NCBI GenBank assembly: GCA_040223615.1
Contig: JAVKFY010000078.1
Coordinates: 1 to 27,442, forward strand
Direction of reading: 5' to 3'
DNA length: 27,442 bases
DNA from: JAVKFY01 sp040223615
Lineage (GTDB): Bacteria > Pseudomonadota > Alphaproteobacteria > GCA-2731375
Shown here piece by piece: positions 1-8,316 of the stretch; position 1 is the stretch's first letter; every line of letters starts with the position of its first letter. Position numbers and translations under genes: made by a program. Under the pieces are notes generated by a model. The model saw only the letters and a program-made list of their open reading frames with translations, ran no database searches and had not been told where the DNA came from.

Positions 1-40
1 GCGCTGCCGTGAAGTACCTGTCCCATAGCTCCTCCCGAAG

Positions 41-66
41 GTGATGGCACATCATCGCACCATCAC
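41..66. repeat. 7-bp inverted repeat (possible hairpin)
   Basis: GTGATGG at 41-47 pairs exactly with CCATCAC at 60-66 across a 12-base spacer. It lies downstream of galE, which is read leftwards and ends at 156. There is no clear T-run on either strand, so it is only a weak terminator candidate. It may instead belong to a gene left of the window. Confidence 0.35.
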
Positions 67-85
67 ACTCCGGGACTAAACATCT

Positions 86-116
86 AGCACGAGTACCACC
101 GTTTGCGACTCGTGCT
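86..116. repeat. 9-bp perfect inverted repeat downstream of galE
   Basis: AGCACGAGT at 86-94 is the exact reverse complement of ACTCGTGCT at 108-116, separated by 13 bases. It sits about 40 bases past the galE stop and could form a hairpin ending the long minus-strand operon. The base run after it on the minus strand is not a clean U-tract, so a protein-binding operator or an mRNA-stabilising hairpin is equally possible. Confidence 0.45.
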
Positions 117-155
117 GGCAGACGATCGCTGTTCGCCAACGCATGCTCCAAACAG

Positions 156-1136
156 CTAAGCCTCGAATCCCGGACCCCGGTGCCAGGTCCACGCGTCACC
201 GACAATCGTCCGTAGGTCGCTGCGGGTTGGCCGCCAGCCCACGGCCTCCGCCGCCCGCGACGCATCGCAGACCAATACCGGTGCGTCCCCTTCCCGCCTC
301 GCTTCCACCTGCGCCGGCAGCTCCGCGCCGGTAACCTCGCGCACGCAATCCAATACCTGACGCACCGATTGCCCGTGACCGGTGCCGAGGTTGAGGGTCA
401 AGCTCTCGCCGGCGGTCGACAGCAGCTCGCAGGCGATGCTGTGAGCCGTCGCAATGTCGTGAACATGCACGTAGTCCCTGATGCAGGTGCCATCCGCTGT
501 GATGTAATCATCGCCAAAAATGCGTACCGCCTCGCCACGTGCCGCCGCCTGCAGCAGGCGCGGAATCAGGTGGGTCTCGGGCACATGCGCCTCGCCCAGT
601 TCGGCTTCCGGATCGGCACCGGCAACATTAAAGTACCGGAACACGACATACCTCATCGCGTGAGCCACCGCGAAATCGGCCAGCATCGCCTCGATCGCCA
701 GTTTAGTGGCGCCGTAGGTGTTGTTCGGCCGGGTTGGCGCGTCCTCCGACATCGCGGCGCCCTGGTTTTCGCCGTACACCGCGGCGGTCGAGGAGAACAC
801 GATCCGTCGCACCTTCGCATGGTGCATTGCCGTCAGCAGGTTCAGCGTGCCGACGACGTTGTTACGCCAGTACAGCTCCGGCTCGGTAACCGACTCGCCG
901 ACAATAGACAGTGCGGCGAAGTGGATCACGGCGGCCGGCCGCACTTCGTCGAACGCCGCCGCCAGGTTGGCCCGATCGAGCAGGTCGCCTTCGATCAACG
1001 GCCCGTATTTGACCGCGTCGCGCCAGCCGGTGCGCAGATTGTCGTAGACGACGGGCCGATGTCCCGCCGCCGCCAGAGCCTTGCACGTATGCGCTCCAAT
1101 GTAGCCGGCGCCGCCGGTAACCAGAATCACTGCCAC
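156..1136 (-). CDS. galE: UDP-glucose 4-epimerase
   Basis: This 326-residue extended short-chain dehydrogenase should interconvert UDP-glucose and UDP-galactose in the cytoplasm, supplying UDP-galactose to the glycan pathway. The NAD-binding glycine motif TGGAGYIG is at residues 7-14. The catalytic Ser/Thr lie in SST (115-117) and the Tyr/Lys pair in YGATK (Y141, K145). The IRDYVHVHD segment typical of GalE is present. Length is normal for the family (about 325-340). The start is GTG at 1136; a second in-frame GTG lies two codons further on. It is the last gene of the minus-strand operon, 15 bases after the preceding Gfo/Idh/MocA gene. An epimerase acting on UDP-GlcNAc or another UDP-hexose cannot be excluded from sequence alone. 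Confidence 0.93.
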   Translation of the reverse strand: MAVILVTGGAGYIGAHTCKALAAAGHRPVVYDNLRTGWRDAVKYGPLIEGDLLDRANLAAAFDEVRPAAVIHFAALSIVGESVTEPELYWRNNVVGTLNLLTAMHHAKVRRIVFSSTAAVYGENQGAAMSEDAPTRPNNTYGATKLAIEAMLADFAVAHAMRYVVFRYFNVAGADPEAELGEAHVPETHLIPRLLQAAARGEAVRIFGDDYITADGTCIRDYVHVHDIATAHSIACELLSTAGESLTLNLGTGHGQSVRQVLDCVREVTGAELPAQVEARREGDAPVLVCDASRAAEAVGWRPTRSDLRTIVGDAWTWHRGPGFEA

Positions 1137-1151
1137 GTCGCAATCCCGCCT

Positions 1152-2243
1152 CTAGTTCGACACGCCTTCGGTTGAGGCCGTGGCGGGTTCCGGTTCTGGC
1201 AGAGTCAGATGGCCGGTACCCTCGCTCGCCTCATAGGCGCTGAGCATCAGTTCCAGGGTCTTCAGGTTGTCGGCCGCGTGACATGGCGGCAATTCGCCCC
1301 GCCGCAGCCGATCCAAGGCAGTTCGCACCAAAAGCGCCGTCGCGTTCGGAAACAGGTCGAGTGGATCGGCCGCCAGCTTGCGCGACTTGTCGCCATGGAA
1401 GATGCGGGCATGCCCGCCGAGCGACAGGTCAACGTCGGCGAACGGCCGGCGGCTGCCGCCGCGAATGCCTATCGTGGCCTGTGCGCGACCGCCGATGCTA
1501 GCCATGATACAGCCCTCGCTACCGTCCAGGCGCGTGTCGAGATAGCTGTGCGGACCGCGGGAGAGCCGGTTGAGGGTGATGCTGGCGACCCGGTCGCCAG
1601 AAAACTCGAGTTGCAGGAGGTTGAGATAGTCGGGCCCTTCGAAGCGGTCGGGGCGGGGCATGCGCGCGGCTAACGCCCGTGGCTCCTCGTCGAAGAAGAA
1701 ACGACAGAGATCGAGCACGTGGGTACCGAACTCCTTGCAGGTGCGTCGCGGGTCCGCCCCGCGCCAACCCGCCTCGGTCTCGTCAGTGACGAAGAAGGAC
1801 TGGTACATCGACAGGAACAGCAGCCGGCCGAAGTCAGCGTCAGCCATTCGCCGCTTCGCCGCCTGGTGTATGTCCATGAACCGGAATTGATTGTTGACGA
1901 AGACCTGTCGACCGGCCTGCCGCGCCGCCGCCAGGATCTGCCGCCCTTCGTCGAGCGTGTTCACGAACGGCTTCTCGCAAAACACATGGGCGCCGTGCGC
2001 CAGCCCGCAGAGGGTGAGGTCGCAATGTGAATCGGGCGGCGTGACGACCACCAGGATATCTGGGGCGAGATCGCGCAACATGGTCTCAACGTCGTCGAAC
2101 AGTGGAAACCCGACTTCCGTCGGCACTGCGACGGGATCGGTGCCGCCGACAACCTCGACGTCGTGCAGTTTGGCAAAGGCCGGCAAGTGAATGGTCTTCG
2201 CCGCGGCGCCGAGACCTGCAATTGCGATCCGCCATTTCGTCAT
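1152..2243 (-). CDS. Gfo/Idh/MocA family NAD(P)-dependent oxidoreductase (paralog 1)
   Basis: A 363-residue protein with an N-terminal Rossmann fold (GLGAAA around residues 10-15) and the family signature EKP at 90-92. The C-terminal alpha/beta domain contains the GTHVLDLCRFF segment, where the family usually has a catalytic His and Asp. Members oxidise or reduce a sugar or sugar-nucleotide hydroxyl; which one cannot be read from the sequence. The ATG at 2243 follows a GGGGCGG stretch. It lies between a GT2-like gene and galE, and is one of three members of this family in the locus. The three are clearly divergent from each other, which argues for separate steps rather than recent duplication. 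Family assignment is strong; substrate is unknown. Confidence 0.88.
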   Translation of the reverse strand: MTKWRIAIAGLGAAAKTIHLPAFAKLHDVEVVGGTDPVAVPTEVGFPLFDDVETMLRDLAPDILVVVTPPDSHCDLTLCGLAHGAHVFCEKPFVNTLDEGRQILAAARQAGRQVFVNNQFRFMDIHQAAKRRMADADFGRLLFLSMYQSFFVTDETEAGWRGADPRRTCKEFGTHVLDLCRFFFDEEPRALAARMPRPDRFEGPDYLNLLQLEFSGDRVASITLNRLSRGPHSYLDTRLDGSEGCIMASIGGRAQATIGIRGGSRRPFADVDLSLGGHARIFHGDKSRKLAADPLDLFPNATALLVRTALDRLRRGELPPCHAADNLKTLELMLSAYEASEGTGHLTLPEPEPATASTEGVSN

Positions 2244-2264
2244 TGCCGCCCCGTGTGCCCGTGA

Positions 2265-3176
2265 TCAGTAAAGTTGCTCGCAGGAATCGCCCGCGCCAAG
2301 CCAGTAGCCAAGCCATTCACCTGTTCCCCAGGCTAGACAGATCGCCACCAGCTGAGCTCGGGCTCCGCGTAGAAGCACACGATTGCCGCTGTGCGTCGCC
2401 GCGGCATGCAGATGTCGCCAGGCCAGCAGCGCCGGCACAAGCGGGGCAAAAATCCGTAACAGCGTCCGGCGGCCGGGCTCCACGAAGCGCAGGCGCGTCG
2501 CGCCGAAGCACCGCGCATACTGGAACCTGCTGGCCAGGAATGGCCAGAGCCGGTGGCAGGTCAAGTGCACGACGCGCATCTCCGGTTGCATGGCAAGCAC
2601 GCGACCGCGATCGCGCAACCTAGCCTGGCAAAACGGCTTGTTGAAACCTTCGCTGCGTAGGATATCGCGGCAGTCGGCAAGTAACAGGTCACGGCGTACG
2701 GCAAAATTGTTGCCTGGCATCTCCCCGTCGCTCGGACCAGAAATCATTGGCGGGTTAAAGGCGCCATATTCGAACAGGAAAGCCGCCCGGTTGGTCGCGT
2801 CGGCGGCCGCCGGCGGCACCACGGCACCTCCCACGCCCGCGATACCCTGGTCGCGGAAGCCCGCGACAATCGTCTCCAGCCAGCGCGGATCCGGCTCGTC
2901 CCAGGGATCGAGGATCGCGACGAAAGCCCCGCGCGCCTCGGCAATCCCTCTTGCTTTCAACATCGGCATGTTTGATGGCTCGGCAACGATCCGGCGCAGC
3001 TGCGGAAAATCAGTCGGCAGGTCCGAAGGCGGCGCTTCCCGGCCGTCGACCAGCAGGACTTCCGCCTGTGCGATCAGGCTCTGTCGGCGCAGCGCCGTCA
3101 GCACACGCGGCACCGGCGCGTCGGGGTGCCTGGCGAACAGCACCACGCTTACTAGTACCAACGACGTTTCGCTCAT
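2265..3176 (-). CDS. GT2-like glycosyltransferase, divergent paralog A
   Basis: A 303-residue protein. The start chosen is ATG 3176 (MSETSLVLVSVVLF), because the longer frame up to 3311 would run deep into the upstream gene, which stops at 3190. The N-terminal GT-A-like half has a beta-strand start (LVLVSVVLF), an acidic LDPWDEP segment at 89-95 where GT2 enzymes carry the metal-binding acids, and PGNN at 154-157. A hydrophobic C-terminal stretch ends in WGTGEWLGYWLG. The same layout recurs in the genes at 5327-6250, 8317-9207 and 12330-13250. It probably transfers a sugar to a lipid-linked intermediate at the inner membrane. Donor and acceptor are unknown. No strong ribosome-binding site is visible, so it may be translationally coupled to the gene before it. 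Confidence 0.78.
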   Translation of the reverse strand: MSETSLVLVSVVLFARHPDAPVPRVLTALRRQSLIAQAEVLLVDGREAPPSDLPTDFPQLRRIVAEPSNMPMLKARGIAEARGAFVAILDPWDEPDPRWLETIVAGFRDQGIAGVGGAVVPPAAADATNRAAFLFEYGAFNPPMISGPSDGEMPGNNFAVRRDLLLADCRDILRSEGFNKPFCQARLRDRGRVLAMQPEMRVVHLTCHRLWPFLASRFQYARCFGATRLRFVEPGRRTLLRIFAPLVPALLAWRHLHAAATHSGNRVLLRGARAQLVAICLAWGTGEWLGYWLGAGDSCEQLY

Positions 3177-3189
3177 CGACCGGCGCCGG

Positions 3190-4233
3190 CTAGATCTCTG
3201 CCGCAAGCCGCACGGACTCGCCGCGGTTAGAGGCCGTGTATACGGCGTTCGCGATCTCGATCGATCGGAAGCCGTCTTCGGCGCGAGCGATCGGCCCGCT
3301 CGGTTGCTCACCCGCGACTAGGGCCGCGAAGTCGGCGAACTCTTGCTGAAAAGTCCGGATCACCGTCGACTGCCACCCGCAGATCTTCTCGCGTAGCGCT
3401 ACAGACGGGTAGAAACGTCGGGCGACGCGGCGGCGACCGCCCGGCTCGTTCATTGTGATGATGGTCGTCATCATCGGCGCGTAATAGGCGCGCGCCATAC
3501 CCTTGTCGCCATAGGCCTCAACATAGAAACAATAGCCCTTCCACTCGCTCCAGCTCGCGTTCAGCGTGCCAATCACCCCATCGACGCCGCGAAAGGTCGC
3601 GAACGCGTTGTCCTCCACGTCCAGGCCCCAGATCCCGCTCGACACCGTTCCATACACTTCGCCGATCTCGCCCATGAGGTTACGCACCAGATCGAGCACG
3701 TGGATGCCGTTGTCGAGCAGCGCCCCGCCACCCATCGTTCGCTTGTCATACATCCACCGAGACTTGAACTCGGCCAGCCCGGTGTGACCGGCGAAGCCGC
3801 GGACGTAGCAAAGGCGACCGATGGCACCTGACTGGACTGCCGCGCGCACGTCCTTCACGGCGTCGAAGTAGCGATGGTTGAAGCCCACCGTCAGCACACG
3901 GCCGTTCTCTCGCGACACATCGAGCATGCGGGTGCAAGCGGCTAGCGAGTTCGCCATGGGCTTCTCGACGATGACGTGCTTGCCCGACTGCATCGCCGCG
4001 ATGGCAAGTTCTTCATGCGTGTCGGGCGGCGTCGAGATGATCACGGCATCGCTGACGTCAGACTGGCACAGCTCGATTGCCGAATGCATCACGCGGGCAC
4101 CATGCGCCGCCGCCTGCGCTGCCGCCGGGTTGACGTCCGCGACAGCGGTGCAGATCGCGTGCCGGGACTGCTGCAACGCCGCGCGCCGGACGAGGCCAAT
4201 GCCGCCAGCCCCTATCAGCCCGAATTTCAGCAC
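3190..4233 (-). CDS. Gfo/Idh/MocA family NAD(P)-dependent oxidoreductase (paralog 2)
   Basis: A 347-residue dehydrogenase-like protein: GAGGIG at residues 8-13 marks the dinucleotide-binding loop, and EKP is at 90-92. GGGALLDNGIHVLDLVRN carries the D-x-G-x-H-x-x-D active-site pattern of the family. It should act on a sugar, sugar nucleotide or cyclitol in the cytoplasm. The ATG start lies 4 bases after the stop of the methyltransferase gene, and its own stop is 13 bases before the next GT2-like gene, so it sits well inside the operon. It is clearly different from the paralogs at 1152-2243 and 13247-14284. Known relatives in glycan loci include WlbA-type UDP-sugar 3-dehydrogenases, but the sequence alone does not fix that reaction. 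Confidence 0.9.
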   Translation of the reverse strand: MLKFGLIGAGGIGLVRRAALQQSRHAICTAVADVNPAAAQAAAHGARVMHSAIELCQSDVSDAVIISTPPDTHEELAIAAMQSGKHVIVEKPMANSLAACTRMLDVSRENGRVLTVGFNHRYFDAVKDVRAAVQSGAIGRLCYVRGFAGHTGLAEFKSRWMYDKRTMGGGALLDNGIHVLDLVRNLMGEIGEVYGTVSSGIWGLDVEDNAFATFRGVDGVIGTLNASWSEWKGYCFYVEAYGDKGMARAYYAPMMTTIITMNEPGGRRRVARRFYPSVALREKICGWQSTVIRTFQQEFADFAALVAGEQPSGPIARAEDGFRSIEIANAVYTASNRGESVRLAAEI

Positions 4234-4237
4234 CTTC

Positions 4238-5323
4238 TCAGCGACCCCCGGCCAAGTTCGCCGGCTTCACACAGGTCATTTCGAAGACTGGCCCGAGCAA
4301 CACCATTGCGGTTCGCACAACCGGCACGGTGCGCAACGCCGAGTAAAGCCGGACCGCCGTTCGCGCCAGCGAGGTCACATGCTGATAACCGGCGACCGAC
4401 ACTGCCTGCGGCGCGACTTGGCATACTTCGAGGCCGACGCGGCGACACGCAAGCGCAATTCCTCCCGGCGAGATCAGCTGGACGTGGCGCAGGCTGTCAA
4501 TCCCGTGGCGCGCGGTCACCAGCCAACGACGCAGCCGCCCCGGCAGATAGCCGATCGCCCAAATTCCCACTAGCGGGTGAGGTCCGACGCAGAACTTGTT
4601 CGTACCTGAGAGCCAAAGCAGTCCGGCGGGGTGCAGCGCCGCTGCCATCGCCTCCAACGCGTTCTCAATGTCGTAGACGTTCTCCAGCAGGTCGGTGGCG
4701 ACAACAACGTCAAAGGTCTCGTCTGCAAAGGGCAGCGCCTCGACGTCCGCGCAGACCAGCTCGGCCTTGACGCCCATTTCCCGCAGTTGGCAAGCGCAGA
4801 TCACCAGCCAGCGCAGCGCGATGTCGACTCCCACGCAGCGATGACCAGCCAGGGCGCCGGCGACCAACAGGCCGCCGCTTGCGCAACCGACGTCCAGCAC
4901 GTCACCCTGCACGGATCCGTCAGACAAACTTCGAAGCACCCGCTCGCCGCGGCTCACGCCAGCCCTGACATAGGCGCCATAGCGCTTCGCCAAGTCGGCT
5001 GGCACGTCGTCGGTGATCGAATAGTAGAAGGCCACCAGCTCGTCGAAGCTGTGTTCGAGGCCATACTCGTAGAGACGGCGCGCCTTGTCGCGTTCCTGCT
5101 CGAGCGTGAGGTACTTGTCGGAGCGCAGCCGCAGATCAGCAATGCCGAACAGGATCGGGAACTCATGCCCGCAAGCGGCGCAGACGAAGGATTCATCATA
5201 CCGGGCAAGCGGCGCGCGGCAGGCAGGGCAGATGTAGTCGTGGGACACGCCGGACTTTAGGCTTGGTCGGTCGTCGGGCGCCTTGCGCCACACGAAATGC
5301 CCGCTGGAACCAAAGTTAGCCAT
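4238..5323 (-). CDS. SAM-dependent methyltransferase with N-terminal zinc-ribbon segment
   Basis: A 361-residue protein. CPAC at 32-35 and CAAC at 48-51, followed by hydrophobic FPILFGIADLR, resemble the Trm112-like zinc-ribbon segment often fused to class I methyltransferases. The SAM-binding motif VLDVGCASG is at 142-150, followed by the acidic end of strand 2 (GVDIALRWL) and a DVEALPFADETFDVVVATD stretch. The C-terminal part is longer than in minimal methyltransferases and has a hydrophobic segment (VLLGPVFEM), so it may touch the membrane. A role in O- or C-methylation of a sugar or lipid-linked glycan is inferred from the neighbours. The ATG at 5323 is 3 bases after the previous stop. 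Methylation of a non-sugar substrate remains possible. Confidence 0.87.
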   Translation of the reverse strand: MANFGSSGHFVWRKAPDDRPSLKSGVSHDYICPACRAPLARYDESFVCAACGHEFPILFGIADLRLRSDKYLTLEQERDKARRLYEYGLEHSFDELVAFYYSITDDVPADLAKRYGAYVRAGVSRGERVLRSLSDGSVQGDVLDVGCASGGLLVAGALAGHRCVGVDIALRWLVICACQLREMGVKAELVCADVEALPFADETFDVVVATDLLENVYDIENALEAMAAALHPAGLLWLSGTNKFCVGPHPLVGIWAIGYLPGRLRRWLVTARHGIDSLRHVQLISPGGIALACRRVGLEVCQVAPQAVSVAGYQHVTSLARTAVRLYSALRTVPVVRTAMVLLGPVFEMTCVKPANLAGGR

Positions 5324-5326
5324 GGA

Positions 5327-6250
5327 CTACTCGATCTCCGCCAGGGCGCCGCCTTGGCCGGCGACGTAGCCCACCATCTCGCCGAAGCCCCAGACCACGA
5401 CGAACACCGAAAGCGCCGGCAACGCCTTGAGGAGTTCCCACTGTAATCGATTCTTCGACCGGACGTTTCGCACGATCCGCAGCAACAGGAGACCGGGCAA
5501 TGCCACCGAGAATACCGTGGCGACCATCCGTTTCGCCACTTCATGCCGGGCGAAGCGCAACCCTGCGAAGTAGCGTGAATAGACAAAGCGCTGTCGCATG
5601 AACAGGCGGAACGAGAACTTCTTGCAGTGGTAGAGCACGATATCGTTGCTGGATTGGAACCGCTTGCCCGTTTCCAACAGGTGGCCGTGCACGGTGGTCT
5701 CCCAGAAGCCTTGTTCCAGCCGTTGCCGATCCACATTGGCAAGAGCGTCGTAGCGATACACCACGTTCATGCCGGGCAACGTGTCGGTCTCGCCCTCCGG
5801 CACCGGAGCCAGCGCATTACTGTACTCGCAAAAGAACGTTGCCCAGTCCAGGGCCCGTCCGGTCACGCCGTTCTCGACACAACCACCCACTGCGACGACA
5901 TCGGGCGGCGCCGAGGCAAGCGCGTTCTGCATCGACTGCAGCCAGTTGTCCGAAGGCACGCAATGGTCTTCTGTAACGACGATATAGCGACCCGTGGCGG
6001 CATCCAGGGCGGCCGTTCGAAGTTGTGGCAGCGTCGTTCCGGCTTCGCAGGCGATCAGCTGCACCTCCGGATAGCATTCCGCGATCATTCGGCTGACCTC
6101 AGCCTGTCTACGGTCCCCGATGACTACCTCATAGCTCGGACTACCCCTCTGGCCACGCAGGGCCTCAAGTGTTTCCAGGATGCGGTCGGAATCCTCGGTG
6201 CTAACCAGCCCTACGATAATCGAGAAGTCGACCTGTGGCGCGGTGCTCAT
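5327..6250 (-). CDS. GT2-like glycosyltransferase, divergent paralog B
   Basis: A 307-residue GT-A-fold protein. The start is ATG 6250 (MSTAPQVDFSIIVGLV), 4 bases after the UXS gene stop; the longer reading up to 6412 would overlap UXS. Family 2 features are the opening FSIIVGL strand, an R-T-A-A-L-D-A-A-T-G-R block before the acidic TEDHCVP (93-99), and PGMN at 159-162. GFWETTVHGHLLETG is shared with the paralog at 8317-9207. Two hydrophobic segments follow near the C-terminus, ending in WGFGEMVGY (287-295), so it is probably anchored in the inner membrane with a cytosolic catalytic domain. It likely adds one sugar of the repeat unit; the specificity is not known. Confidence 0.82.
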   Translation of the reverse strand: MSTAPQVDFSIIVGLVSTEDSDRILETLEALRGQRGSPSYEVVIGDRRQAEVSRMIAECYPEVQLIACEAGTTLPQLRTAALDAATGRYIVVTEDHCVPSDNWLQSMQNALASAPPDVVAVGGCVENGVTGRALDWATFFCEYSNALAPVPEGETDTLPGMNVVYRYDALANVDRQRLEQGFWETTVHGHLLETGKRFQSSNDIVLYHCKKFSFRLFMRQRFVYSRYFAGLRFARHEVAKRMVATVFSVALPGLLLLRIVRNVRSKNRLQWELLKALPALSVFVVVWGFGEMVGYVAGQGGALAEIE

Positions 6251-6254
6251 CTGG

Positions 6255-7217
6255 TTAGCTACCGCCGCCCGTCCGCAATAGTTCGTCGAAATACGCGATC
6301 GTTTTTGACAAGCCCGTGCGCAACTCTGTCGTTGGCCGCCAGGCGAGCGCGGACCGCGCGAATGAGATGTCCGGCCGGCGCTGACGAGGGTCGTCCTCAG
6401 GCAACGGTGCATATATCAGTTTCGATTTAGCGCCGGTGAGTTGCAGAACCTCCTCCGCGAGCTGCAGGATCGAGAATTCGCGCGGGCTACCGAGATTCAT
6501 TGGTCCAACTGTTTCGGCATCGCTTTCCATCAGCCTCAGAAAACCATCAATCAGGTCGCCGACGTAGCAGAAGGAGCGCGTCTGAGCGCCGTCGCCGTAA
6601 ATCGTAATGTCTTTTCCAGTCAGCGCCTGCACGATGAAATTCGAGACCACCCGGCCATCATTGGGATGCATTCGCGGGCCATAAGTGTTGAATACCCGCG
6701 CCACCTTGATTTCCAAACCGTGCTGGCGCCGATAGTCGAAAAACAGGGTCTCCGCGCAACGCTTGCCTTCGTCGTAGCAGGACCGCGGCCCGATGGTGTT
6801 CACAGCACCCCGATAGCTCTCATTCTGCGGGCTGACTTCAGGATCGCCGTAGACCTCCGACGTCGAGGCTTGAAAGATTCTGGCCTTCACCCGTTTCGCA
6901 AGACCAAGCATATTGATCGCGCCGATTACCGACGTCTTGGTCGTCTGTACCGGGTCGAACTGGTAGTGCACCGGCGAGGCAGGGCAGGCCAGATTGAAGA
7001 TCTCATCGACCTCGACGTAGAGCGGAAAGGTGATGTCGTGCCGCATTAGCTCAAACCTCGGATTGCTGAGCAAATGGTCGACATTGCGCCGCGTGCCGGT
7101 AAAGAAGTTGTCGACGCACAGAACGTCGTCGCCCCGCTCAAGCAGCCGTTCGCAGAGGTGCGAGCCGAGGAACCCGCTGCCACCGGTCACGAGGACGCGT
7201 TTTTCATCGTAGTTCAT
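6255..7217 (-). CDS. uxs: UDP-glucuronate decarboxylase (UDP-xylose synthase)
   Basis: A 320-residue extended SDR enzyme that should convert UDP-glucuronate to UDP-xylose with NAD+ as bound cofactor. The glycine motif TGGSGFLG is at 11-18. STSEVYGDP at 118-126 carries the Thr and the Glu that distinguish UXS/ArnA decarboxylases from plain epimerases. RSCYDEGKR has the catalytic Y148 and K152, and RRPDI near the C-terminus is also typical. The ATG at 7217 overlaps the stop of the preceding GT2 gene in an ATGA; upstream in-frame sequence belongs to that gene, so the longer frame is rejected. No UDP-glucose dehydrogenase is seen in the window, so the UDP-glucuronate must come from elsewhere or from a local dehydrogenase-like protein. 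Confidence 0.94.
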   Translation of the reverse strand: MNYDEKRVLVTGGSGFLGSHLCERLLERGDDVLCVDNFFTGTRRNVDHLLSNPRFELMRHDITFPLYVEVDEIFNLACPASPVHYQFDPVQTTKTSVIGAINMLGLAKRVKARIFQASTSEVYGDPEVSPQNESYRGAVNTIGPRSCYDEGKRCAETLFFDYRRQHGLEIKVARVFNTYGPRMHPNDGRVVSNFIVQALTGKDITIYGDGAQTRSFCYVGDLIDGFLRLMESDAETVGPMNLGSPREFSILQLAEEVLQLTGAKSKLIYAPLPEDDPRQRRPDISFARSALAWRPTTELRTGLSKTIAYFDELLRTGGGS

Positions 7218-8275
7218 GTTTGGCGCCGTCCCAGCGTCTGGGACGCAGCACCGCCCCGCGCGGTGCCGGTGAACAGTCGCTCCAACCAGCACCACGAAAA
7301 TGCTGCAGTGCCGTAGACATAGTAGAGCTGGTGAAACAACAGCCCAGCAATCGCGAAAGCGAGGCCACGGCGCCGGCGCAGGAAGTCGAAAAACTGCCAG
7401 TTCGCAACCAGTACGATCAGCGCCAAGGCCGTCGTCAGCCACGCCAGCGGCCAGCCGAAGACAACCGCCAGCGGGCTGACGACGAACAATCCCGCGACCA
7501 TCGCGCGCAGCCGTTCCGCACGTCCGACATTGAGATCCTCGACCATGCCGGATTCGTGCAGCATCAGGCGCGACCAGGGCAGCGCGCGCTTAAAAATGTC
7601 TGTCACGATCACGTTCGAGAATGTCCACCGCTTCAAGTGCGTGCCATTTAGGTCAGGGAGCAGGAGAATGCGACCGCCCACCGCACGCATGCGATAGCCG
7701 AGCTCGATATCTTCGATCGACGGCTGCCGATAGCGCTCGATATCGAAGCCGCCCAGCTTCAGGAAGGCCTGGCGCCGCACGGCGCCACAGCCGGCCCAGA
7801 ATGTCGAGGCCTCAGGCTTCGCACGCTGATGGTAGTAGTGATGGGTCAGGTTCTTGTACTGCGAGAAGAAGTTCCGCTCCGGCGGCTCGTCGTCGTAAGA
7901 GCCGAATACAGCCGTAACCTCCGGGTCACGAAATGCCTCGACCAGATGACTTGGACCGTCCGGCGCCACGACTACATCCGCGTCGACGAACCACAATATC
8001 TCGCAATCGGTTGCCGCCGCCGCGATGTTGCGCGCACGCCCGGGCCCGGACCGCTCTGGCGTGGTGAGCACGCGTGCGCCAGACGCGGCAGCGAAAGACG
8101 CCGTATCATCGCTCGACAGGTCATCGACAACGATCACCTCGTGCACATCACCTCGGTCCCGCATCTCGACAAGCGGCGGCAAGGCACGCTGTAGGTATTC
8201 GGTCGCGTTGTACGCCGGCACGATGACTGCGATGCTTTGCGCCCCAAGCGCTGCATCTTGAATTCCTTGGCTCAT
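7214..8275 (-). CDS. GT2 family glycosyltransferase with C-terminal membrane segments
   Basis: A canonical family 2 enzyme of about 353 residues. From the upstream ATG at 8287 the motifs are VIVPAYN at 21-27, the nucleotide-binding VVDD around 53-56, and the DxD motif DAD at 102-104. The C-terminal third has two to three hydrophobic stretches (from GLFVVSPLAVVF on), which place it at the inner membrane. I prefer the second ATG (8275) because GGAG lies 6 bases before it; the ATG at 8287 has no comparable site. Its stop overlaps the uxs start in ATGA, so the two are probably translationally coupled. That pairing suggests, but does not show, that it uses UDP-xylose. It is the most standard glycosyltransferase of the locus. 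Confidence 0.9.
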   Translation of the reverse strand: MSQGIQDAALGAQSIAVIVPAYNATEYLQRALPPLVEMRDRGDVHEVIVVDDLSSDDTASFAAASGARVLTTPERSGPGRARNIAAAATDCEILWFVDADVVVAPDGPSHLVEAFRDPEVTAVFGSYDDEPPERNFFSQYKNLTHHYYHQRAKPEASTFWAGCGAVRRQAFLKLGGFDIERYRQPSIEDIELGYRMRAVGGRILLLPDLNGTHLKRWTFSNVIVTDIFKRALPWSRLMLHESGMVEDLNVGRAERLRAMVAGLFVVSPLAVVFGWPLAWLTTALALIVLVANWQFFDFLRRRRGLAFAIAGLLFHQLYYVYGTAAFSWCWLERLFTGTARGGAASQTLGRRQT

Positions 8276-8316
8276 CCCTGGCTCCATGACTTAGGCAACT
8301 CTGCTGGTCGTATTAG

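Noticed and set aside
369..1175. Long plus-strand ORF opposite galE
   Set aside because: Antisense frame of a clear galE gene; composition is typical of a high-GC shadow frame.
6251..6412. Extension of the GT2-like gene at 5327-6250 into upstream sequence
   Set aside because: It lies inside the uxs reading frame and has no family similarity; ATG 6250 starts directly before the conserved first strand.
7218..7442. Extension of uxs by 75 residues
   Set aside because: It overlaps the C-terminal coding part of the GT2 gene; the Rossmann motif begins just after ATG 7217.
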